Shown one piece after another: positions 55,047-64,000 of a stretch of 64,000 bases of DNA (position 1 is its first letter; each line of letters opens with the position of its first letter). Below the pieces are notes generated by a model. The model worked only from the letters and a program-made list of their open reading frames with translations, did not search any database and was not told the origin of the DNA. Position numbers and translations under genes: made by a program. Source of the stretch: Pholiota molesta (taxonomy: Eukaryota; Basidiomycota; Agaricomycetes; Agaricales; Strophariaceae); the NCBI GenBank assembly GCA_014925825.1, contig JACGCK010000024.1, forward strand, positions 62,001 through 126,000, written 5' to 3'.

Positions 55047-56892
55047 ATGGCCAAGGATTTCTGCGATTTGCCACAAGAGCTGCAAACTGAAGTCCTTTCC
55101 AACCTCGATGCTGTTTCGCTCACCCGCTGCGCAATGGTGAGATCGTGTTTCTTTGTTATCTGGGAAAAAGACTAAGACCGTCGGACCACACAGACATGTA
55201 AATCGGTCTACGAAACCGTCAAGAGCGCCTCTTCATTAGTGTATACTGTGCAGTTACACTTGGACGGCCTCGAAGATGGCGGAATGTTGACCAGTTCCTC
55301 TGACTCGATCGAGACCATACTGCGACGACGTCAGGCGTGGCGGTCGCTCGACGGGAAAGAACCGCTTACTTGCCAAACGCGGCGTGGTTACGCAGAGGAG
55401 CTTGTTGGGGGCGCTTTCGCTAGCATGACGAAAGACTATCTTGAAATCATATACCTGCCTGCTGCCGGAACTTTGAGGCCCATAGGCTCGAATTACCCTT
55501 GATGGGTATCTCTGCTCGTGAGTTTACAATGGATCCGACACAGGACTTGCTCGTATTCCTTGACAATAGATTGTGAGTATTTGGGTATTATATTTTCAAT
55601 GACCTTGATTTTTAATCCGTCGCAGCATACCAACAAGCATCGACACGTATACCATCTGCGTTCACGTTCGCTCCTTATCTACCAACACCGTCCATCCACA
55701 AGCGCAGCAAAGCCCCTTGCAATTCACCGTTGTTCCTGGACCATACTGGACCGGTTCCGGCAGAGCCACTTTTCAGATCGCATACAACATCTTGGCAATT
55801 TATCTTCACGATGCACCGGAGGGGACGCGAGTCTTAATATGGGACTGGACAACGTCAGATCTGATACTGGTACGCCAAGTTCCATGGCGCTGTTAACGTA
55901 TTCATGATTACATAGGATACCGCTATCTCTTTCGGCCGTTCTCTCCCAGCTTTGAGGTATGGCTTCGGGCTTCTTGATCCCACGCACTTCTTCATTGCCT
56001 GTGCGTCCTCCTCTGGATCGATTCGGCTATACAGGCTTGTACAATCCCCCGAAGCCACTGCTGGCCCAACTCACCTCGCGACGCTTCATTTTCCACCCAC
56101 CTCCCCCGGCGTCAACCTCCTCACGGTGACTAATGTGGCCAGCCCCATTGAAGTTACTCCGCCCTCGCACCTCCGTTTATGGTACATGATGAGGACCGCG
56201 TACATATGTTCAAGGTGGAATACGACCCCCAGACGACTACAGGCGCCTGGTGGGGAAACTGCTATTTTAACTTGTTTTTACACCAGCGCCTGCTGTGAAG
56301 TATGCGCGGCGAGCGCTTACTGGGCATTTGCCTCTGGATGTTCCATGGACAGATTGGGGCCCACAAAATACGAGGTTTGTCGAATCTTCCTCTTCGCAAT
56401 ATGCTACACGCGTAAAGAGGTCGGTTTTTTTCACCCTTTTGAAGAATGGAATAATGAAAATGCTCATACCTTACCCCTTTGCGTGCAGGTATGTCCATGG
56501 CCAACGTGTCGTTTTTCCCGGGAGAAACATCGGCGTTTACGGTCTGAGTTTGCATATCTTTGATTTCTCCCTCGCAGCTGTGCTGTTCGCCAAGGGTATT
56601 CTGGGGATGTCTTCCTCATTCACAAAAGGAGAACTGGGACGTTGTTAGCGCCAAGTACGATCTCTGCAGAAACCGTCCCTCTCTTTCTTGAAGACGTGAC
56701 AACCCATCTTCCATGCGTACTATCGAGGCGGGACTTCGAGCAAATCTATGAAACCTACATGATCTATGCAGATGGAATAGTCGGTATAGATGTACGTTCC
56801 CAGCTCCTAGACCTTATGGACTTCAGCCATTGACTTTCTTTTCGTAGATGGAAGACCACAGGGGTAGTCTCCTACATATATATCCCATTTAA
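55047..56892 (+). pseudogene. F-box paralogue D (frameshifted)
   Basis: Intact F-box exon (FCDLPQELQTEVLSNL) and first intron. Exon 2 shifts by one base near 55475, after which REFTMDPTQDLLVFL continues in another frame. Exon 3 (QAQQSPLQFTVV, IWDWTTSDLIL) is clean. Exon 4 shifts near 56175 and meets a TGA after HQRLL near 56298, with KYARRALTGHLPLDVPWTDW in the next frame. Exon 5 shifts near 56640 before VPLFLEDVTTHLPC. The terminal exon ends IYPI-stop at 56892. Decayed, though less than copy C. Confidence 0.78.
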
Positions 56893-57180
56893 TAATTCTG
56901 CAGATTCTGGCCCCTATCGTAAGCTTAATTACCTCGGTGCTTGTTATTTGGATACATTGTGAAGTGTTCTGGACGGCTATTATTTTCACGTTCTCGCGCA
57001 TCCGAGGCAGACAATTGAATGAATTTTCTGTTTTTAAACGGGGTATACATGTAAGAGAAGACTACCGTCGTCGTTTGCCTATAAAATGGATTGTCAATAA
57101 AGCGCGTAGAAAGTCAAGCAAGGGAGAACTGTGACATCAGAGTGAAGGCGTAGGCATGCCGCGGGTCGCCCCCTTCTGGC

Positions 57181-59004
57181 CTACGTCACAGACTGATGTG
57201 CCAATACAGAGGAACAAAGCTGTGAACGCACATTAACACCGACAATACCGTCCTCATGAATCATATACGCCGAGTACGCCTGCTTCAAGCTCCACTCCGT
57301 GGATACGAAGGGTAAACGGGTCTCCACGTCGTCCTTGAAGACGGCGAGTTGCGCAGCGCGTATCGTACTCGACGTTGACAGTGTCCCGGACTTGCGCTTC
57401 TCGAACGAGGGAGACGTCGGAGAGAATTCCTGTGCGGATAATACCGCTGCGAGGGAGAAGTCGAATACTTCCACAGTGCTTGGAGCCGTCTCATCCGGGT
57501 CAGGGTCATCCCAGTCCCTTGTGGTCCTAGGCCAAAGGACACGTTGACCGTGGACGTACCTGCAAACAGTAAAAAGACATCGAACGTTGTGACCGCCCGT
57601 GAAAATGAGATACTAACCTTAGCCAATGCTGCTGTATCATCGCAGGATAGATCAGCCTCGTGTTCATGGGTCCCCATTGTTCCCAAGGAATCTGCAGAGG
57701 TTCACCGCCCGAGCACTGCGTACAATACTCTGCAAACACACGCTGGTGAACAAACATGTTCAAAAGCGCGCGACGATAGCCGTTGGCCTCGATATACCTA
57801 TACTGCACTGTGAACACATGCAAACGGTCATCGTCGTTTTGCATGAATGGCACATGTGGGAGTGGATTTGCCTCGATTGGCCCGGTATGAGCCGAAATCC
57901 TAGTAACCTTGACGCCGCTGGCTGTGGTCGGAAGATAGAGCGTCGCGACATGGACTATTGAACAAGTGGTTGAAGGGGATCGCATGAGATTGTAGAGCCG
58001 AATCTCCCCTGTGTCCGTTGCAGTGGAAGTGACGAAACAGTAGGTAGAATCTAGAAGACCGAATCCATACTGCCGTGGAATCGAAGAATCGAAAACACGA
58101 GAGCAATCCTACCAGATTGGTCAGAAAGATTGAAGATGATAGATTGAGGATGATAGAGAATGTGGCTCACAACTATGACTTCAGATGTAGTCCAATCCCA
58201 TATCTGTATATACGGCGCAATCTGTGCAGGAGTACAGAAATAGAACACCAACGTATTGCGCGCGAACTGCAAAAAGGCGTTATCGAATGTAGTGGCGAAA
58301 GCATGGTGGATGGAGATTTGTAAAGGACTCTGTTGCGCGAGGGGGTGGATGGTGTCGGTGGATATAGTGCGAATGTGGATGCGAACGGTGCGAGGAGCTG
58401 TCTGTGACGGTGGGCTACGGCGGTGTTTAGATCAAGTATGGACGATGTTGCACCAGTACTTACCCAGTATCGTCCTCTAAGAATGCTATTACATCCTGTG
58501 TCGGGTCCATCGCAAAGTCCCGAATCCGCATCTCAGTTGATGCTCTTCGAAGTATACGGCCCTCGTCGTTGCTGGATGTCGGCAGCCATGCAATTTCGAA
58601 GTTTTGCATGTTTGCGTCCGCGAAAGCGCCTCCGACAAGTTCGTATGCTATGCACTCGTGTTTCATATTTAAAGTAAAGCTTTCTCCCTTTTCAATCGTA
58701 TTCGGAGATAACCAGGCCTTGCGACGGCGTTGAAGGTGCATGATGAGTTCGGAGTGAGCCGTAGAAGTTCCAGCGTCTGTAAGACCCTCAAGGTATAGTT
58801 GAACAATATATGCCAATTGGGAAGTTGTTCGGATGGTCTCGTACATAGATTTGCATGTCTACGTTGTCAAAATCGATCAATTTCATCGACCTGAAATGAA
58901 CATCTTGCACTCACAATCGCGCAGCGGGTGAGAGAAATGGCGTCAAGGTGGGAGAGTACTTGAATGCAGAGCTCTTGTGGTATGTCGAAAAGACCTATCG
59001 CCAT
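57181..59004 (-). CDS. F-box protein, paralogue E (apparently intact)
   Basis: F-box: LFDIPQELCIQVLSHL, LDAISLTRC. Exons: 59004-58915, 58858-58464, then exons covering about 58410-58170, 58110-57615 and 57560-57181, each open in the expected frame. Landmarks: MDPTQDVIAFLED, IWDWTTSEVIV, LQIPWEQWGP, YVHGQRV, AVFKDDVETRLPF. The most divergent copy. I could not find the terminal IYPI exon, so the end given is the stop of the fifth exon. The gene's promoter region is cut by a hAT transposon whose left end is 87 bp upstream of the ATG. Confidence 0.72.
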
Positions 59005-59198
59005 TCTGGAGACCACTCGTGCTTGCTCGAGATGGAAGAAGTTAGGTGGAAGACAGAGAATCTTGAACAGAGAATGGCGTCCATTGTCAGTAGTGTGGGG
59101 GGCAGAACGTTTTTGGAAGGTGTCTGCCGGCATGCCGGCAAAACGGCAGGTGCCGGGGTGGCAGAACTGGCAGATCAAAGTTCAAACATTAAATTACA

Positions 59199-59972
59199 TG
59201 ACACTTCGGGGGTGGCAATATTCAAGCGGTGTTTATAGAGTAGTCCCACAGGTTGACTTGAAGTTAATCTGTAAACTTATCTGCAAGAAAAATTTGTAGA
59301 TTAACTGTAAGAAGAAATTGAAGAAGTTGCAGAATATTTTCTGCAGATCTATATGTAAACACCATTTATAGACAGGCTTGAATATTTTCTACAAAGTCCA
59401 TCTGCAGATTGACCTAAAGAGTTTCTATGGGACATCCTGCGGGGACCGCCTATATGTAATCTGCCGGAGATTTCTACAGAAAGACCAACAGACCATCTGC
59501 TGACCAAACTCCCAGCCGGTCTTGCAGGTTATCTGCAGATAAGATCTGGAGATTGTCCGAAATCTTATCTGCAAGCATACCTATAGGAGATTATCTGTAG
59601 ATAAGAGATTTCGGACAATCTCCAGATCTTATCTGCAGATAACCTGCAAGACCGGCTGGGAGTTTGGTCAGCAGATGGTCTGTTGGTCTTTCTGTAGAAA
59701 TCTCCGGCAGATTACATATAGGCGGTCCCCGCAGGATGTCCCATAGAAACTCTTTAGGTCAATCTGCAGATGGACTTTGTAGAAAATATTCAAGCCTGTC
59801 TATAAATGGTGTTTACATATAGATCTGCAGAAAATATTCCGCAACTTCTTCAATTTCTTCTTACAGTTAATCTACAAATTTTTCTTGCAGATAAGTTTAC
59901 AGATTAACTTCAAGTCAACCTGTGGGAATACTCTATAAACACCGCTTGAATATTGCCACCCCCGAAGTGTGA
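59199..59972. repeat. Near-perfect 770-bp palindrome within the hAT element
   Basis: The left arm from about 59202 (CACTTCGGGGGTGGCAATAT) is repeated inverted up to 59969, with about 370-bp arms and a short centre near 59575-59600. I saw only scattered mismatches. Internally it is rich in ATCTGCAGAT-like boxes. The flanks AAATTACA (59191-59198) and AATTTACA (59974-59981) differ by one base and could be an 8-bp target duplication of a nested foldback or hAT-like miniature element. It ends right at the transposase stop codon. Confidence 0.9.
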
Positions 59973-59976
59973 GAAT

Positions 59977-62467
59977 TTACACGACTCCTTTCGCCGCCAT
60001 CATTGCTTCAACATCCCACCCTATTCCTCCTGCGTCCCCGATTATACTCAGATCTTCTGACACGCTTACTGGAGCCTGTCCCATGTCTATCACATCCAAC
60101 TCAGACAAGTCATAAATGTTACCTTCGAGAATTTCCTGACCGTCCTCCACAGTTTCGGCCTCAGTAGCATTTGCTCTTTCTTCGCGAAGTCGGGCGTCCA
60201 GATCATCAAAGGCCTTGTCGATGTCATCTAGTGTTATGTCTTCAGGGCCGGAAAGATTGTCAGCAGGTGTGTGCGATGCCAAGGGCGGTTCCCAGGTAAA
60301 TCCATCCTTTAATTCCTCAACAAGCTCGATGTTGACTCCTGCTTCAGGCTGTGTGTGCATATGTGCGTGGCGGCGATGTGTAGACTTTCCTAAGGCCCGG
60401 TCTCGTTCGTAGAGTTGATAACAGTAGTTGGCCCGAAGTTTTCCGAGTGTTTCGAACGTTGAAATTGTGAGGTTGCATCGTTGTGGTGTCTGAACACCCC
60501 CCAAAGCAGAGAACAACCGTTCGACCTCAGCCGCATGAGGAACGATTGAGAGGAGTGTTATCGCAAGGGATTTAAGTGGGTATTTTTCACCGGAAATTGG
60601 CAGGTTCTCCCACCACTCGAGGCTATTGCAATGGCCACCAACAAATGGGCCCTTAACTTGGTGGTATTGCTGTAAGTTCTCGACAAGTGCGCGGGCTCGG
60701 GATTCAGTCCATCGCCACTGCTTCGCAATATCCAAAGCTGACTTAACCATCTTCTCAAAAGGTCTGGCCTTCGTGATTGTGGAGACAGCAAGCTTGTGAC
60801 AAAGAGGATGAAGGAAGAGTGCAAGTGAGTGATAATCTGTGTCCATGGCAAGAAAGCGACGATTGAAGACTGCACGAGCATGTAGGGAAAAGCCGATATC
60901 ATCGTCAGGCTCCGTCTTCACCTCTGAAAGTGCTTTTGAGCACCGAAGGAGTTCCAACATGCAGTCGGCAAGATTGACGTTACGACCTTCAACATTCCCG
61001 ATAGCATCAACGAGCGGCTTGACAAATCTGAGGAGCTGCTGGAGCATCTGCCAGAATTCTTGGGAGTGCAGGACCACTGTCACAACATCGCGCGCAACGG
61101 GTGAAAGCCCATTGGTCTTTTTCTGTGCATCTGGCCGAAAACATACACGAGAGATTGGTTCGCTTTAATCCCAGTGAGTTGAAAGTGTCCGTTCTGGATT
61201 GGAACATGCTTACCGATTCTCTAGAACACTTCCACATAACAAAGTTATCGCGTAGAATCTTGATTCACAGTTCTTCTTCAAACCTCGGGAGACTTTACAG
61301 TTCTTTGCTTCATCTCTAAGTTGACCACCCCAATAATGGGAAGAGTTGAAGAATGTTATGATGCGCGTTCCCTGAGTGATAACCTTCTTTATAGCCGGAT
61401 AAGTCAATATCTCTCCAATTAGGGTATTCAGTTGATGTAGAAAGCACGGAAATGTCTGTATACATAAGTGTAATTAGAATTTGGAGAATAGGAATCTAAA
61501 CATGTGAACGTACAAGAATCCAGAAGTACTTTGCTTGGAATTTTCGGCGAACTGCTTGCATCACTGTCGGATTGTCTGTTGTCATTGCAATGAAGTTCCT
61601 TCCATCGGCCAAATCCATCGCTTGCAATGCTTTCTCAGCTGCATCCATAATTCCATCAGCTGTGGCCCGGCTTCCAGTCATGTCTTCAAGAGATAGAATA
61701 GATGGATATTCAGCAACCTGCGCAGCAACCTGCGCAGCAACAGATCCATAAATGCTTCGCTTCAACAGATCTTCCCAAACATCTATCAAGAAAGTGTGTC
61801 TCTTGCTCTTTTTTACACGTCCCAGCTCCTCTAACCGAACTCTAGCAGCCTCACTATCCAGGAGGGAGTGGGAAACCACATATCGAGATGGAGATTCATA
61901 TAGTGGGCGGAGATCACGGAGAAAATCTTGGAAGAACCAGTTTTCACTGAGTCGGAATGGAAGGTTCATGTGAACAAGAAATCTATTCACGTAAATCTCA
62001 TAAGCTCGATGCTACATTTTGACTCTAGGTATAACACACCGTAAAAGTTTTATATCTGCCCGCTGCTTCTGATGATCCGTCAAAGGAAAATCAACCATTC
62101 CTGCTAAAGTTTCTTGTGCCCGCTTCTTAGGAATAACTTTCGATGTTCCAGCTTGCGAGGGGTTCACATTATCCAGTCCATTGATTTCTGGCTGAACAAC
62201 TGGTGGTGCTGACATGACAATTTCATTGTTGATATTTTTTCCTGCAAGGCAGATCAGCGCTCGCTGTCGGTTTTCAGATGGTGCACCCGAGCATTTTTTA
62301 GGATCTGAAATGTGCCTAATATGGTTATTATCGCGGTTGATGATTATAGTTGAACAGTGGTTGCACTGGAGCTCGTAGCGGTTGGATTTGTCGGCACGTT
62401 TGGTGAGGACAGTAAAATTTTCGGTAACAATGGCAGGAAAAGTTCTTTCGCCCGACATTTTGAACAA
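59977..62467 (-). CDS. hAT transposase (four exons, about 774 aa)
   Basis: Cuts and pastes the element. Exons: 62467-62040, 61982-61514, 61455-61214, 61162-59977; introns 57, 58 and 51 bp with GTGTGT, GTACGT and GTAAGC donors. Total is exactly 775 codons. The N-terminus holds a BED-like zinc finger (CNHCSTIIINRDNNHIRHI). Core: ENWFFQDFLRDLRP, TTDNPTVMQAVRRK (first catalytic Asp region), PCFLHQLNTLIGEI, FFNSSHYWGGQL, NCESRFYA. The C-terminus has the hAT dimerisation block (WWENLP, LLSIVPHAAEVERLFSALG). No stop or frameshift, so this copy may be functional. Confidence 0.88.
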
Positions 62468-62679
62468 GGCAGTAAAAAGCAGAAGAACGGTTCAAGCTGT
62501 CTATTGTATCGAAGCTACAATTTAATTACAACTTGATTCGCATGAGTTCTACGAGTTTCGACGTTCTGCCAAGTTCTGCCAGACCCCTTTCCTGAGGCTT
62601 GGGCAGCTGCCAGGCAGCTGCCGCTTTTGGGCAGAGTCCGGCAGGGTGGCAGAGTTCTGCCCACAACACTAATTGTCAG

Positions 62680-63019
62680 TCAAGTCATGCTTACCATTTC
62701 TCACGCTCTCAAGTACGCTTATCACCTGGCTGTAAAGCTAGGTCCCACCAGGTCGAAATTACACATGTACAAACAACGTATTACCCTTTTTGGACGCATA
62801 CCAGGCTTGAAGGTTGTGGGGAGGGGCAACGCGCGGTTTTGATCTGGGTTGCTGACTAAGGTCACCGCCACCAAAAACCTGCCAAATGTCGCAAATATGT
62901 TCGCAAACCTTCGAAATTGCCATTGTAGGGCACCTTTGAGGGCTTAGGGTAACTGCAGATGGTAGAATACATTAAGATATATGTGTAGAATGTAAATAAA
63001 GACCACAAAATATGAAATA
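62680..63019. other. Intergenic, nothing recognised
   Basis: Short frames only between the hAT element and the next gene. Confidence 0.5.
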
Positions 63020-64000
63020 TTACTCATAATCATCATTATGGTCAGATTCATAGAAAGCATCACCTTCCTGAGTGCCCACAACCACAGTCTCTGGTGCTAC
63101 CACAGTTTCTTGTTCGTCCCCAGTGGCTCTGCTGAGATACCTTCCAACTGCTTTCTTCAGTGCTGTAACCCTCTGGTCCATGTTCTTCATATGAGACTTC
63201 AATGGAACCTTTCTGTCTGCATGCAAAGTCTCATACTCGGCTCCATAGATCCTCCTTTCTTCTTCGCGATGATAATCCAACTGTCGATTCAACTCTTCGA
63301 GCTTAAGGTTTTCGATTGCCGCAGGATCAAGAATAAGATTTTTGCTCGTCTCCGCGATGACCGCGGCCTTCTGGTTGCGCTTCTCTTGACGTCTGACACC
63401 TTTCTCGCGGTTGTCAGCCACCTTCTGGGCGTCCGCTCGCATCTGGTCCTCTTTGAGTTTCTTTTGTAACCCACTCCCATCGATCTTGCGTGCCATTACT
63501 CTGAGGTATGTGTAGTCCTCTTCTTGTGAAAGTTTGTGTTTGATAAATTCTTCAGTGTCGTTCTGCGAAGTCATCAATGTCGCATCAAACTTCTTCAGTG
63601 TTTCTGCAGGCCGGAGACGCTGGCCAACTCGCCACCTTCCCAGACCTCCCTCGTTGATATCGTTGGTCGATGGAAAGAACAGCGTGTCGCGTTCACTCTC
63701 CGTAAGTTTGTCGATGTCGCCTCCGTCTTTGAATTCATCTGAAAAGCGTTCCGTGAAGACTTCTCGTGCACCATCCACATACGCTTTCACAGCATCATCG
63801 AGATCTGGGAGAGTTGGCGCGATGTCGCGCACCGCGTCTACCACCTTCTGTGCCCATTCATCCCATTCCCGGCCTCCAAGACAAGCATCACGCTGTGAAC
63901 CCTCTCTTCCCGTCCAAATTTTGGGATTGCGCGATATCGCCTCGAGAAAATCGGCCTTTGTTCGGAAATACGGACCCAGGTCAAGGAGGTTCTCGTGAGA
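63020..64000 (-). CDS. C-terminal part of an unrecognised protein (gene continues past the window end)
   Basis: Open for 327 codons from the window edge to a stop at 63020; the start lies outside. Readings include FLEAISRNPKIWTGREG, LPDLDDAVKAYVDGAREVF, ESERDTLFFPSTNDINEGGL, and a long basic helical region (QKKLKEDQMRADAQKVADN, REKGVRRQEKRNQKAA) that is probably coiled coil. It ends acidic (ESDHNDDYE). Proteins with an NDxNEG block are common as unnamed families in mushroom genomes, often near transposons; I do not know a function. It could be a host gene or belong to a large element. Confidence 0.6.
   Translation of the reverse strand, partial: SHENLLDLGPYFRTKADFLEAISRNPKIWTGREGSQRDACLGGREWDEWAQKVVDAVRDIAPTLPDLDDAVKAYVDGAREVFTERFSDEFKDGGDIDKLTESERDTLFFPSTNDINEGGLGRWRVGQRLRPAETLKKFDATLMTSQNDTEEFIKHKLSQEEDYTYLRVMARKIDGSGLQKKLKEDQMRADAQKVADNREKGVRRQEKRNQKAAVIAETSKNLILDPAAIENLKLEELNRQLDYHREEERRIYGAEYETLHADRKVPLKSHMKNMDQRVTALKKAVGRYLSRATGDEQETVVAPETVVVGTQEGDAFYESDHNDDYE

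Larger units (their letters stand above)
59091..62671 (-). mobile_element. hAT DNA transposon, apparently complete (3581 bp)
   Basis: Ends TAGTGTGGGGGGCAGAAC (left) and the complement of TAGTGTTGTGGGCAGAAC (right) form terminal inverted repeats with two mismatches. The flanks carry a perfect 8-bp duplication ATTGTCAG (59083-59090 and 62672-62679), the hallmark of hAT. Several subterminal TTCTGCCA/TGGCAGAA boxes lie near both ends and could be transposase sites. It encodes one open transposase gene. A 770-bp palindrome lies between the left end and the transposase stop. Confidence 0.93.

Overview
This window looks like nuclear DNA of a mushroom-forming basidiomycete (Agaricomycetes). Genes are split by short introns of about 43-110 bp with GT..AG ends. 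It carries a complete fungal Dicer with five exons, mushroom-type Ty3/gypsy, DIRS and hAT transposons, and a local family of F-box genes. No bacterial, organellar, tRNA or rRNA features were seen. All exon joins were worked out by eye from splice signals, frame continuity and comparison of paralogues, and every join quoted as intact was checked for phase.

Layout. 0-4.5 kb: an intact F-box gene (A) on the minus strand, then decayed repeats. 4.5-8.5 kb: a tandem duplication of a small secreted-protein gene. 8.6-13.7 kb: Dicer (about 1634 aa). 13.8-15.3 kb: a fragment of a queuine tRNA-ribosyltransferase subunit 2-like gene between two copies of a 160-bp repeat. 15.7-18.5 kb: an unrecognised multi-exon gene. 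18.7-19.0 kb: an F-box fragment. 20.5-26.0 kb: a DIRS-type retrotransposon with gag, RT/RNase H and tyrosine recombinase. 26.4-28.4 kb: intact F-box gene B. 28.8-29.5 kb: a RING-finger gene. 29.5-37.8 kb: repeat blocks around a decayed F-box copy (C). 37.85-46.2 kb: a young Ty3/gypsy element with 801-bp LTRs, three in-frame stops and an antisense spliced gene next to the 3' LTR. 46.2-55 kb: low-complexity DNA, minisatellites, a hairpin array and more repeat blocks. 55.0-56.9 kb: decayed F-box copy D. 57.2-59.0 kb: intact F-box gene E. 59.1-62.7 kb: an apparently intact hAT transposon with a perfect 8-bp target duplication and a 770-bp internal palindrome. 63.0-64.0 kb: the 3' end of another gene that runs off the window.

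Reading across the window, the basic unit appears to be a segmental duplication in the order [R2 repeat - R1 repeat - F-box gene], present in both orientations and later interrupted by transposons. Three F-box copies keep a full frame (A about 542 aa, B about 505 aa, E), two are frameshifted (C, D) and one is a fragment. A Dicer gene, which would feed small-RNA silencing, lies close to three classes of transposon. That is consistent with a repeat-rich, silenced accessory region, but this is inference. The most unusual items are the antisense gene inside the Ty3 element, the six-hairpin array at 49.7-50.2 kb, the giant palindrome in the hAT element, and a six-copy dispersed motif with invariant CGG-N9-CCG spacing.
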